Shown here: positions 11,352-21,894 of the stretch, piece by piece
Layout: the number at the start of each line of letters is the position of its first letter
How positions within the stretch are numbered: position 1 is the stretch's first letter
NCBI GenBank assembly: GCA_037176845.1
Contig: JAYKXP010000001.1
Location: forward strand, 868,001 to 932,000
DNA length: 64,000 nt
DNA from: Paramarasmius palmivorus
Lineage: Eukaryota > Basidiomycota > Agaricomycetes > Agaricales > Marasmiaceae
Direction: 5' to 3'
Program-made: the position numbers and the translations under genes
The notes under the pieces: model-generated
The model's input: the letters and a program-made list of their open reading frames with translations, nothing else
The model's database searches: none
What the model was told of the DNA's origin: nothing

Positions 11352-12483
11352 GATGGTAGACGACAGAGGGTTTGATTGAATGATATTGCCAGGAGTAGAG
11401 ATTAGATAACAGAACTACAGCAAAGACCAGAGCCCGCTACAGCACTCCATGCTTGCCATAGTCATATCGAGTCCGCTCAGGTTACAGCACCAAGTAGGTT
11501 CCTAGTCTAAGTACAGCTGCAGTTAAACATCTCCATGGGCAGGCTTCAGCGGGTATCTCACACATTATTCACGGAAATATTCGGCAATATATACCAAGGA
11601 AGGAACAAGAGACTACATGCATCGCATTCAATGAAAGGAAACAGGGACGCTCGCACTACGGATAGATCACTACAACAGCATGCTAGTGCTACGAATGAGC
11701 AATGTATGGTTCAAGTGTGGTATGAGGAGAAATGGAGGTCGTAACAAGGCCTGGGTAGGTTTATAGAAATTATTACGTAGAAATGTCCGTCTCCTCGCTC
11801 GCGAGAAGTTGACGGTCGACGACTTGAACCTCCGGATAAAATGTGCTTCCACACTCGACATATAGACGCCACCGCATCAAGACAAAAACCGGTGTGCTGT
11901 TTTGAGGTACAATTCCGACTCGTACTGGTGGTTCGAGTGTCTGTAATCCCAGGGAAATGAATTCCAGCTTTCGCTTCATCGTAGGTTTGCGACAGGATGG
12001 TCATGGAGTTTCAATGACGTCAGTTATGGAGCCCTGAAAGGTCGACGTTGAGATGTTCCCAGACGCTCCAGTCTTGAGTAAGTAGTCTTGAGTTCGCTAC
12101 TTGTGGTGGATATCTTCAAGGAAATACGCATCACGGGCCAGGTTATACATAATAACCTATAGTAACCGTCAGGTTTGGACGGAAACCATCAAGTCGTTTG
12201 TCGCTGCCAGGAAACCAATCATTAGCGCCTTGGTATCTCACTGGTAATAGCTGGTAATTCTGCGGAGTTATGAGTCACAACAGCAGGAGAAAAAAATAAC
12301 ACACTTTCCGCCAATTGCAACCACAACTCCCAGAATGACCACTGCACCCGTTGTATCCAAATCAAATCAGAACCCCTGGAGCAATCCTGATGAAAGGAAC
12401 CGTATGTAGCGGCAAGTGAGCAAATGCGGTCAGAGATGATGGTTTCTGGAAGAGGTGTATATCTATCTATCTATCTTCGCCTG
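11352..12483. other. Intergenic region, only weak small ORFs
   Basis: This is the divergent promoter region between URC4 (minus) and HIS2 (plus). A 68-codon minus-strand ORF at 11979-11773 (beginning MKRKLEFISLGLQTL) and a short plus-strand ORF at 12335 (MTTAPVVSKSNQNPW, opening next to a GT splice-like site) look slightly non-random but match no family I recognise. A short (TATC)n run lies at about 12460-12477. Confidence 0.35.
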
Positions 12484-13518
12484 ATGCCTTACAGTCATCA
12501 TTCCCATTCGGGACAATTCTGCAAGCACGCTAGTGGGACATTAGAAGAGGTGGTTCTCGAGGCAATACGCCAGGGCTTTGAGGTATACGGACTTACAGAG
12601 CATGTCCCGAGATACAGATTTCAGGATCTCTATCCAGAAGAGGTGAGTACGCGTTTTGACTCAGGTCGGAGTATTCTACATTCATCATTTAATTTTTGTT
12701 CATCTAGGAGGGATTGGACCCTCAAGCGCTCTTGGAACAGTTTGAACGTTTTATTCAAGAAGCTCATCGCCTCAAAACATTCTATGCGTCCCGGATCACT
12801 TTGCTCGTAGGCCTTGAAACCGAATTCATCACGGAAGCCGATTTGGATGGCTTGGATAACCTTCTTCGCCGTTACGAGGGTCGTATCGAATACTTAGTCG
12901 GCTCGGTACATCATGTCAAGGAAATTCCCATTGACTTCGACGCGACCACATATCACAAATCCCTACATGCACATGACGCGGGAACGGAAGCCGAGACGAT
13001 GGAAAATTTTCTATGCGCCTACTTCGATGCACAATACATGCTGCTAAGAAGATTCAAACCCGAGATTGTCGGTCACATCGATCTTTGTCGCTTGTATACA
13101 CCCAATTTGCAGCTCTCAGACTATCCCCGCGCCTGGGCATCGTTAGAGCGCAACGTGAAATTTGGTGTTGAATACGGTGCTCTATTCGAAGTGAATTCAG
13201 CTGCACTGAGGAAAGATTGGGCCACCCCATACCCGAAAGATGATGTCCTTCAGGCGCGTCTTCTCAACTCTTGACATCAGTTTCACTGATAGATGAATCT
13301 AGATGATTGTCAACCACGCAGGAAAATTTGCGCTGTCCGATGATAGCCACGGGCCACATGCAGTTGGCCTCAATTACCAACGGATGGGACACTACCTCAA
13401 GGACCAAGGCATTAGCGACCTGTGGTTCCTCCAACGAGCTGATCATCCCACTATCGCCGGTCGATTCGTTCAGCCTGTCAAGGTCCCCTGGTTGGAACCA
13501 GCATGTTTTCTGGAATGA
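12484..13518 (+). CDS. HIS2: Histidinol-phosphatase, PHP superfamily
   Basis: HIS2 removes phosphate from L-histidinol phosphate, the penultimate step of histidine synthesis, using a metal centre of the PHP fold. The start at 12484 puts the metal-binding HSHSGQFC directly at the N-terminus, as in the family (MPYSHHSHSGQFCKHASGTL). Further hallmarks are YGLTEHVPR, GLETEFI, YLVGSVHHVKEIPIDFD, EIVGHIDLCRLY, FEVNSAALRK and the C-terminal LSDDSHGPHAVGLNY. Exons are about 12484-12642, 12708-13253 and 13303-13518. The second intron (13254-13302) appears to use a GC donor; a GT donor at 13244 would instead delete three residues from a conserved stretch. Frame and length are complete and the family call is secure. 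Confidence 0.92.
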
Positions 13519-14440
13519 AAGATGACATTATCACGAGTTGAGATCTACACAAGTGGGTTTTTTTTACTCAAGCAATGCCGATCGCGAACTTGACCTGACG
13601 ATGTGATCAAGGCCTTGTATTTTAGATGAAACCTGAACTAGTAGAAATGTCAGTATGAGTCAGTCGCGACACCCAACATCTAATCCAAGAAACTATCGCG
13701 TGGCTTCTTTTCGAGCCGCCACATGATGGCATTAACCGCGGAGTATTGTCTTTCTAAACGGTAAGTTCTTTAGCGTCAACTAGAAGTCGTTGGCGTGTCA
13801 AGGCCTCTTCTTTCCGAAAAGACGGAATCGGACAGTCAAACAAACCGCCGCATATCTTACGAGCTATGTTGCACACGAGAACAAATGACGCAACGACTCA
13901 GATGTGGATCGCGTTCGCGTATCTGTGTGAGGTCAAGGGGCTACCTTCCGACACTTGATTCATTCTTCGTTTCCGCAGAAAATTTGGTGAGGTATGAATG
14001 GTCCTTGCTGTACCTTTATTCGACGCGACTCCACCCGCTATCACGTCGGTTCTCTTTCTAGCAATCGGGAGTGCTTCATTTGGATCTCTTTCCTTCTTTA
14101 GCATCAAGACCGTCGGTCACGTACGACCAGCACCAAATTTCGGGCGTCGATTTCCAAAACATTTTCTTACTACCGATGCCAGTGCAACCAAACAACACAG
14201 AGTCATCCCTGCCGAAACAACATCAACCTTTTCATTATTATGATGTTTTGCATTACATGAGTTCTAGACTACTCTACAGCGTCTCTTTCGAGTTTCACCG
14301 GGGGTTTATGTGGCGTATATTCTATAAACCATAAATATGCGGCATAAAATCTTATCCTTCTCATTCCTCAACGCAGACTTCCAGGCTTTTCACTCGAGAT
14401 TTACTTTGCTACATCCGACAAACATCACAACTCGTTCACC
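13519..14440. other. Intergenic region without recognisable genes
   Basis: Short ORFs only. The best plus-strand one (13998-14243) starts with a hydrophobic stretch, but it has no family resemblance and overlaps equally good shadows in other frames, so I do not call it. The last 100 bases are probably the promoter of the Cys-rich gene. Confidence 0.4.
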
Positions 14441-14779
14441 ATGTGTCACCGCGTCGTTGACTACATCCAGTATTCGTGTGGACACACACTCCCCGCAAAC
14501 GGAGGAATACAGGTAGGCTATCAGACATCTTCTAATCTCGACCATACCGATATAGTGATGTCTAGGTCGATTGTCACAAGTCAAACTGTGTCTACAGTCA
14601 AGAGCACGCGTTGAAGGGATCTTGCATCAATTGCCAGACGACCTGTACAAAATGGTGAGCCTTCTCGGAACGTGTCTCGTGTAGATTTAGGTTTAACCAT
14701 CTATGGCAGGAAACGCCCTCCCGTTACAGGAAGGACAGATCTCTGTGCCTCCCCGTGCATGACCTGTCGCAGGGGATGA
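14441..14779 (+). CDS. Very small cysteine-rich, probably zinc-binding protein
   Basis: Three short exons (14441-14512, 14568-14654, 14710-14779) join in frame to give about 76 residues beginning MCHRVVDYIQYSCGHTLPAN and ending ASPCMTCRRG. Ten cysteines and three histidines occur in CxxC-like and CGH patterns (CINCQTTC, CMTC, HKSNCVYS), suggesting one or two metal sites. Both introns have GT and AG ends and preserve the frame, which is the main support for a real gene. No signal peptide is visible. Small proteins starting MC-R-VV with a CGH motif recur in Agaricomycetes, but I know of no assigned function. Confidence 0.7.
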
Positions 14780-15535
14780 GTTCTCTACTTTACACAAATA
14801 TGGAAATACTGTTACTTCATTAATTAATTAGGTCGTAGCTACATGGCACCTCGCAACATAATACATAATTTCCTATCACAGATACTATCAGGTATTTGAC
14901 GATACTTCAAAGTACGATTCCACCACGTGCATTCCGACCTGGCGCTCGAAAGGAGCGCCTTGCGCGTTCCCGATTTTTTCCCACCCGCATCGTCTTTCTC
15001 TTCCCAGCTGCATCATCACAGTATCTAACACGCAAGTCCTCAACCAACCAATAATACATGCTCCAGTGTAATTCTGCCTGACACTGAAGACTTATATGTT
15101 GGTGTTTCAACAGCTGCTCTAAAATTACATACTCAATGCTATATCACAATGACAGATCTGTCCTTTACACCGTTGTTTCAAGAGTACTGGGAGATAAATC
15201 TGCTATCATTTACCCACAGGAACGGTCTGAAGAACATATATCGCTTCGTTGCTAGGCACTACAAGCCCCAAGGCCCGGTACTATTGTCCACAATTCGCCT
15301 CAAAGTCAGACTGACTCTTCGCCGTGTCAAAGGACATTCGCCTTATTTGCAAATTTTCAGGGACCATTCAGTTACACCTTGGGATTGGATCATCCGCTAC
15401 TTCGCAGGTGCTTCAAGGCTGTTTTCCGCCTTAACTCCACCTACGGAACTGGAAGCAGGAGTTTAAAAGCGGTTGCTCATCTGAGTCAAGGGTAGAGCGC
15501 CGACGTTCTTTACCTTCTTCAATCCCAACTACAGT
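14780..15535. other. Intergenic region upstream of the first pseudo-phosphatase
   Basis: One ORF of 105 codons (15149-15466, plus) opens with MTDLSFTPLFQEYWE but resembles nothing known and has no splice context, so it is not called. A TATA-like TTTAAAAG at about 15462-15469 lies roughly 70 bases before the start codon at 15536 and is a plausible core promoter. Confidence 0.35.
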
Positions 15536-16337
15536 ATGTTGTCACTCTTTGTCCATATCGTCATTCTTTTGTCAGTCAAGCTCTGCGCGGGCCTTCGCGC
15601 CAACAATACGGTCTATATCATCAACAGTGCCGAGACACCTTCGCTTGGTCGTCCTGGGTTAACACCAATCGGACAGCAGCGAGCTCAAGATTGTATTCCA
15701 AATGTATGTTTAGCAGGCGACCCTCTTTTAGCAACAGCTGACGCCGACTAACAGGTATTCCGAACCTTTGACATCGGGCTTATTGTCTCCTGCACCGAAG
15801 ATGGTCATGGAGGCGGTTCCGGATGCCCTGCGGCAGTGTTGTCCGCTACTCCACTTGCGACGCAACTCGGACTGAACATCACGACCTGGTGAGTTCCTAT
15901 AATTGCTCTCTATCTTTTGTTTGATTGACGCTAGGCGTACAACCTTTAGTAAAGCAGGTGAAGATGCAAACGAGAATTGCGTTAGTAATAAGATAAGAGA
16001 CTTTGCGACCAATAGCACCCGTTCGGTGCTCCTCGTCTGGGTGAGGCTCTTTCGGAAATCTCGTCAACTCTGAATTAATATTACTTGATAGGATCCTCTC
16101 GAAATGGAAGATCTTTTCGAAAACATCGATATTGATCGCCCCGGTTCCGATGACGAAGATGAGGGGACCCCGCACCTCGACGTTATCGTCACCGCCAGGA
16201 AGACCAAGGTCCTATCTCAGACCTCCATGAACTGTACTGGCATAGACGGGCCTGCGGGCATTCTCGGCGCTTCCCCAGCGCTCGCCACAGGCAACACGCC
16301 AAAACTTGCCACACAGGTTACAGTCAATGATAAATGA
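15536..16337 (+). CDS. Secreted histidine-phosphatase-like protein lacking the catalytic RHG motif, copy A
   Basis: Four exons (about 15536-15703, 15755-15888, 15950-16040, 16092-16337) give about 210 residues. There is a signal peptide (MLSLFVHIVILLSVKLCAGL), then NTVYIINSAETPSLGRPGLT and PIGQQRAQDCIPNVF, the first strand-loop-helix of the phosphoglycerate-mutase-like fold. In active members the strand is followed by R-H-G or R-H-A-E; here it reads N-S-A-E, so the phospho-accepting His is absent. The core continues GLIVSCTEDGHG, TPLATQLGLNITT, CVSNKIRDF and LLVWDPLEMEDL, and ends SMNCTGIDGPA plus a longer tail. It is probably a secreted non-catalytic relative. A paralogue with the same exon structure lies 0.9 kb downstream. 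Confidence 0.75.
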
Positions 16338-17223
16338 ACCGCTCATTGAGATCCAGAAGCGGTCTAACGTAGTACTGCGCAGTAGACAGTTCGTGTATAG
16401 TATCTTCAAGTGAACTTGTGAATTTGGTTAGCCGATATCGGACAATCAGAATCTCTGGAAAGGTAAAAGCGACATGATGAATTTGGATGTCAGCCAGCCG
16501 CGTGTGTCGCGAGTACGAGAAACGGTAATATTCCACTTTCTTCTTCTTACCCCACACTCGACATCTGACAGTTCTTCCCTGGTCCTTCAATTAGCGGGTT
16601 ACTCATTCGCATTCATCTGAGCAGTAGCAGTCCGCACAAACTCCCTCGAGCTAGAACTCGGTCTCCCGCCACGAAAATCACCACTGTCGATCTTGGAGTT
16701 TGGATTTGTAGTCATCACAATGAAGCAAGTTGGAGGTGTCGGAGGTGTTGGAGGCTGCTCGGAACGGGATTTAGATCAGAGACAGATATTTTGGATCTTC
16801 AATTAATATTCCCGGTGAGTTGTGTAGCCATCTTCGTCCAGGGAACTGCTGAGGAAGACTAGATGATTCTTATTTCCGTCGCCCTCCCGTTTCAGGTACC
16901 TCTACACCTCATATGACGAACAAAGGCGACCCCGATACCTGCTGGAATCATCGAAGCAGGCACCTACATTCAAAATAACAGCTTTTGTGCTTCTCGCACC
17001 GCAAATCCCACAGTTTACTGGTGTAACGCCGCAGGTCCGGATCCCTCTCGTCGGAGAAACATGAGGCTCAGATGCTGAAAGAAGTGGCCAATATGGGGAC
17101 AGAGAAGGGTAAATGGATCCCATATTAATCGACAGTCTCGGTTTGGTGAGCAGGCTCTCCCCGAGTTATTCCTCTTTCCTTGTTCATAGGCTTCTTGTCG
17201 TTCACAGTCGATCCTTACCCACA
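16338..17223. other. Spacer between the tandem paralogues
   Basis: No supported gene. An 88-codon minus-strand ORF (16590-16324) has a lysine-rich start and no recognisable domain. The spacer should hold the terminator of copy A and the promoter of copy B. Confidence 0.35.
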
Positions 17224-18016
17224 ATGCTTTCTTTTCTATATTCGCTCACTACGCTCGTTCTTTTGGCTGGCTACGTTGCTGCTGCAGCCAAAATTCCTTA
17301 CTACATCATCACAAACGCCGAAACTCCGTCATTCAACCGACCCGGTCTGACTCCCGTAGGCCAACGTCGGGCTAGCACCTGTGTACCTGAGGTACTATTC
17401 ACCATAGATCCTGTCCTAGCCTGTTGAATTGAAGCCCAGTTTCAAAGGTGTTTACCCAGTTCAATATTGGACTCATCATATCTTGCTCTGTCGACAGAGA
17501 TGGAGAAGAAGGTCTCGGGTGCCCCGCTGCAGTCGAAACTGCCACTCCGCTCGCAAGTTTGCTCGGTTTGAACATTACCCTATGGTTAGCGCTTTCCGGT
17601 TTCATACTTACATCTAATGCATACGCTTATGCTCTGTATTAGCGGGACTGGGGAAGAATCTAATGACGAGTGCGTTCACAACAAGATCCACAAATTCAAT
17701 CAAGCTAGCAATCAATCTACGCTCATCATCTGGGTACGCTCATTCTGGTCGCATTTTGAGAAAAAATAGTCAATGAACGCGATTGGTTGATAGGATGCCA
17801 GTGACATGGATAACCTTCTCGAGAATGCCGACGTCAATGATGCCGGAATAGACGAAGATACCATCGGGATGCAGTAAGTTATGGATAACCTTCATTCTGC
17901 TTGTCTTGTCTGCTCAGCTTTTCCTTATTAGCCCGGATCTCATTCTCACTGTTGTGGGAGGAAAGCGCGTCGGCCAAAGTTCTATGAACTGTACTGGGAT
18001 TGATGGCCCTGCGTAG
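17224..18016 (+). CDS. Secreted histidine-phosphatase-like protein lacking the catalytic RHG motif, copy B
   Basis: Five exons (about 17224-17391, 17448-17584, 17643-17733, 17794-17873, 17932-18016) encode a signal peptide (MLSFLYSLTTLVLLAGYVAA) and the same fold as copy A: IPYYIITNAETPSFNRPGLT, PVGQRRASTCVPEVF, IGLIISCSVDRDGEEG, TPLASLLGLNITL and LIIWDASDMDNLLEN. It ends SSMNCTGIDGPA. The catalytic Arg-His is replaced by T-N in the motif T-N-A-E. Four of the introns sit at positions matching copy A, and one extra intron splits the last exon, so these are tandem duplicates. Copy B stops at GIDGPA where copy A carries about 24 more residues. The role is unknown; the conserved cysteines suggest an extracellular disulphide-bonded protein. 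Confidence 0.75.
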
Positions 18017-18958
18017 AGAAACTTCTACAACTACCGCCCAAATATGTAGTCTGGTATTTGTGTATGGCCTCTACTCATGTATGTACACTTCCAAGTTAAC
18101 GCGTCCTCGTTGGACGCGTCGGAGGTCCGTGACGTACTAGACACGTGAAATATGAATCACATGGGACCACCAATGAAATCGCCCCGATTTCTCTGAGTCT
18201 TCTATCCGGAGAAAGACCCGATCGTCACGCTCACGTCACGGTCTCCTCGCTTAATTAGGCAGGCGTCGGTGATGCGGTCTTTTGGTGGTAATGTTTGTCT
18301 AGACAAACATAACCGGCATGGTTTCTTTCCCTCAACATCAGTGTTATGGGTGTTGTGCCCTCTCAAATCTCTCATACAGCCGTTTATCAATACTATGCCC
18401 TAGTTAATGATTCAAAATGATAGTTTTAATAATTTGCTAGTTGGATATTGGAAGGATTTTGACTCGGCAGTAGAGGGAACAGCCGGAGTGAACATCCGGG
18501 TCTTTTACGGTCTTTTTCCCTCATTGGAAGGGTTTCCGACACCTCAGAAGCGCATAAAAGACCGTTTTGATGAATAAAAAGACCGTCTCGTCATTTTCGG
18601 AGGGGTCCCGTCGCCAATCGTTGTCAATGGGTGCATAAGTTATGGCATATGAGCTCACCGGAGTTGCCGAGAGCCAAAAAAGTCGCAATGTATATACTAT
18701 TTTTTCCGGCGCTCCCGCGCGTACAGTAGCCTATATCCCACACAGAACACAGTGTCTCTCTGACCTATCTACTTGTTGTAATTTTTTGCTTTTCCCCAAT
18801 TCCTGCCCTTGTTCTTGCAAGATCGCACCTGCCGCGGGATCATCACTTTGTAAACGGCCTCTTTCGGCAGCTGTTGTTTGGTCCTTGGTCACACTGTGAC
18901 ATCGGGTCTTTTTCGCTAACCGAAGCTCTACTTCTCCACACTCCTGAAACTTCTCTTC
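18017..18958. promoter_or_regulatory. Upstream region of the ETF-ubiquinone oxidoreductase gene with palindrome and repeated CGGTCTTTT motifs
   Basis: No coding sequence is seen. The region holds a perfect 20-bp palindrome at 18291-18310 and several copies of a CGGTCTTTT-type word in both orientations (about 18275, 18498, 18508, 18556, 18577, 18904). A pyrimidine-rich tract near 18780 precedes the start codon at 18959. A regulatory role is inferred only from the repetition and position. Confidence 0.4.
18291..18310. repeat. Perfect 20-bp palindrome
   Basis: ATGTTTGTCTAGACAAACAT is its own reverse complement. It lies about 650 bases upstream of the ETF-ubiquinone oxidoreductase start and 275 bases past the end of pseudo-phosphatase copy B. 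Confidence 0.9.
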
Positions 18959-21564
18959 ATGCTCCGGTGCAGGCAGACTCTTGCTCTCCGGAGTTTCAAC
19001 AAGTCTCTCGTCAATAGAAGGCCAAAAAGTTCCAAAAGACTTCATGTTTCTCGTCTAAGGAGGGAGGAAGAACAGCGGTATGATCCGCGGTCAGTCGAAC
19101 GACCTGAAGATGAAGTCGACGTTTGCATAGTTGGGGCCGGGCCTGCAGGCCTGAGTGCTGCGATTCGAATCAAGCAATTGGAACGTGAAAAGGGAAAGGA
19201 AGTACGTGTCGTGGTGCTAGAGAAGGGCGGAGAAGTAGGTGAGTGTCGATACATCTGAGGATCCGGATTGCACTCTTCATCTGTGGATTTAAACTCGCTC
19301 TGACGAAAGCTCAACAGGCTCGCATATTCTTTCTGGCTGTGTTCTCGAGCCCCGTGCTCTCGAAGAGCTCCTAGGTTCCCCGTCCACTTACGCTGAGAAG
19401 TATGGTTCTCCTGCACCCTTGGGACAGCCTGCGACTAGTTCCAAGATGATTTTATTGACCGAGAAGATGGCTCTGCCAATGCCGCATCCTCCCCAGATGA
19501 ACAACGACGGTGCGTGTGAGGGTTTCACCTTATTCTTTGTACTTACGAAGTTTTGTTTCAGGCAATCATATTATATCTCTGTCCCAGTTCACTCGATGGC
19601 TAGCGTCGGTTGCGGAAGAGCATTATGGAGTTGAAATATATCCTGGTTTTGCAGGCGCTGGGCTGTTATTTAGTGAAGAGGCAGATGCTGAAAATCCCTG
19701 GAATGGATGGGAAGGCAAATGGGGCAACGAAGTAACCAAGATTGGTTCTTCCACAACGTCGTCGACGCGTGCGTTTTCCAGTGTTCATTTTACTTCGAGT
19801 CACTCAATGATCTCATCGCAGCGAAGAACGTCAACAGCGTCCTCGGTGTAATCACCAACGACGTAGGCATTTCAAAGTCAGGGTTTCAGAAGGATAGCTT
19901 TGAACCCGGAATGCTATTCCGCTCAAAGGTCACATTACTAGCGGAAGGAGCACACGGGAGCCTGAGCAAGATAGTACTGGGTAAATACGGCCTGAGAAAC
20001 GAAAGCGAGGGTCCAACTTACGGCTTTGGTCTCAAAGAAGTCTGGAGGGTGGCCCCGGATGGTATGTTGGGTTCCAATCTTGTCATACATATCTCTCATG
20101 CATGGCAGATGGTTCCGAAGGAGACGGTAGATACAAACCTGGTGAGGTTGTCCATACTATGGGATGGCCACTCGACAATGTCACTTATGGTGGCGGATGG
20201 GTCTATCACATGGATAAGGGGCTCGTCAGTATCGGCCTTGTTGTAGGAGCTGACTGGGCTAACCCCTACCGAAGCCCATATCGGGATTTCCAAGTGAGTG
20301 ATTCACAAAGAGACCGTAAAACGCTTATTTAACAGCTCATTAGAAAATGAAACATCATCCATATCTTCGCAGCCTCTTGACCCCTTCGTCATCCCCCAAT
20401 ACGTATACTCCTTCTCGTATTGCTTATGGTGCTAGGGTACTTGTAGAAGGTGGACTTCAATCTGTCCCACTCCTACATTTCCCAGGAGGTGCACTCATCG
20501 GTGACTCCGCCGGATTCGTAAATATTGCGAAGATCAAAGGCGTCCACAATTCGATGAAAACGGGCATGCTTGGTGGTGAAGGAGCGTTTAAAGCCATTCT
20601 CGAAAGTGAAGGTGATTACATGCTTGTAGGTTCTGGTTGGTATAAGGGAAGACTAATAATGCCATTAGAGGAATGTTCAACAAAACCGGCCAACTTATCG
20701 TCTTACACGGAAGCATTCACTAAATCATGGGTCTATAAAGATCTCCATGAAGTTCGCAATATGCGCCCAGCGTTCAACACCGGCTTGGGCGTGTTTGGTG
20801 GTGTCGTGTACTCTGGAATTGACTCGCTATTCCTCAAAGGAAGGACGCCATGGACGTTCAGACACACTAAACCAGAAGACAGGGAGAAGTACCTTGTGAG
20901 TATGATCAGTGTCATTTCGTTATCGACAACTGACGCTACGACTGCAGACCTCAACGCCTTCTATGGACTCTAAGCATACAGAGAAGGCTGCAAGACATAA
21001 ACCCATCGACTATCCCCCTTTTGAGCCTCCCCTTTCTACGGATCTCATGACTAGTGTCTCTCTTACGAACACAAATCACGAAGAAGATCAACCGGAACAC
21101 CTGAGAGTTGCTACACTACGGGAATACGTCCAGGAGTGGTACGGTGATGAATCTAATGTTCTGGGTGGAGCAGTTCAAGGCCAAAGCGCAGAACTGAAAG
21201 ATAAGCAGACCAGACGGAAAGAGCACGTTCAGAAAAATGTCGAAGAATACGCTGGACTACTGGGCCGGGCGTGTCCTGCAGGCGTATATGAATATGTCGA
21301 TGATGAGGTACGTTATGTCTACTGCTCTTGGTGAATCAACTACTTATCTGTGACTTGGTAAGTCAAATTCTCCTGGAAGCTGGAACGGCAAAAAGCTAGT
21401 CATCAACGCTCAGGTGCGTGACTTGTATGATATCTGAGGCTAGATATTGATTACTGGTTCAGAATTGTATACACTGCAAGCTTTGTGACGTCAAGGTCCC
21501 AACTCAAGACATTACCTGGACACCCCCCGAGGGCGGTGGTGGTCCGGGCTACACCACAACGTAA
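18959..21564 (+). CDS. Electron transfer flavoprotein-ubiquinone oxidoreductase, mitochondrial
   Basis: ETF-QO (ETFDH) passes electrons from ETF, fed by fatty-acid and branched-chain amino-acid dehydrogenases, to ubiquinone at the inner mitochondrial membrane. The N-terminus ([20 protein letters not shown]) is Arg/Ser-rich with no acids, a typical presequence. It is followed by the FAD-binding [98 protein letters not shown] and the 4Fe-4S C-terminus with [12 protein letters not shown] and [12 protein letters not shown], ending [12 protein letters not shown]. At least six introns are present. The 57-base stretch at about 20612-20668 is in frame and could be an intron or coding. All catalytic segments are intact. 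Confidence 0.93.
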
Positions 21565-21894
21565 GTAGAGGGTGTAGAAGGCAGGGAGCTACGAGTAGTA
21601 CAGTTTCTTGTCGCATATATTTACATTAAGGTATGCGGACGTCAAGGAGAGCAATCACCCATCACGAAGCATGTGAAGGTTTTAACCAGATCGGTTTTGC
21701 GCTTCGACATGAATGAGGCGGTGTATGCAAAAAAAGATTATATGACATTTACAGTAATTCTAATTCTAGGGTGGGATATCGAATATAATCATGATACATG
21801 ACGAGTGTCATCCAACCTAATCTAACCTGGAATCTAGACGTTCAGCGAACGCATGTGGGCTAAATGTGTAGCTGTATCATGATCAGCGTAATTC
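21565..21894. other. Convergent 3' spacer
   Basis: This AT-rich stretch lies between the stop of the ETF-ubiquinone oxidoreductase gene and the stop of the minus-strand Zn2Cys6 gene. No ORF or RNA gene is recognisable; it should contain both polyadenylation regions. Confidence 0.5.

Noticed and set aside
15149..15466. 105-codon ORF upstream of the first pseudo-phosphatase
   Set aside because: No homology, no promoter or splice signals of its own, and composition like surrounding non-coding DNA.
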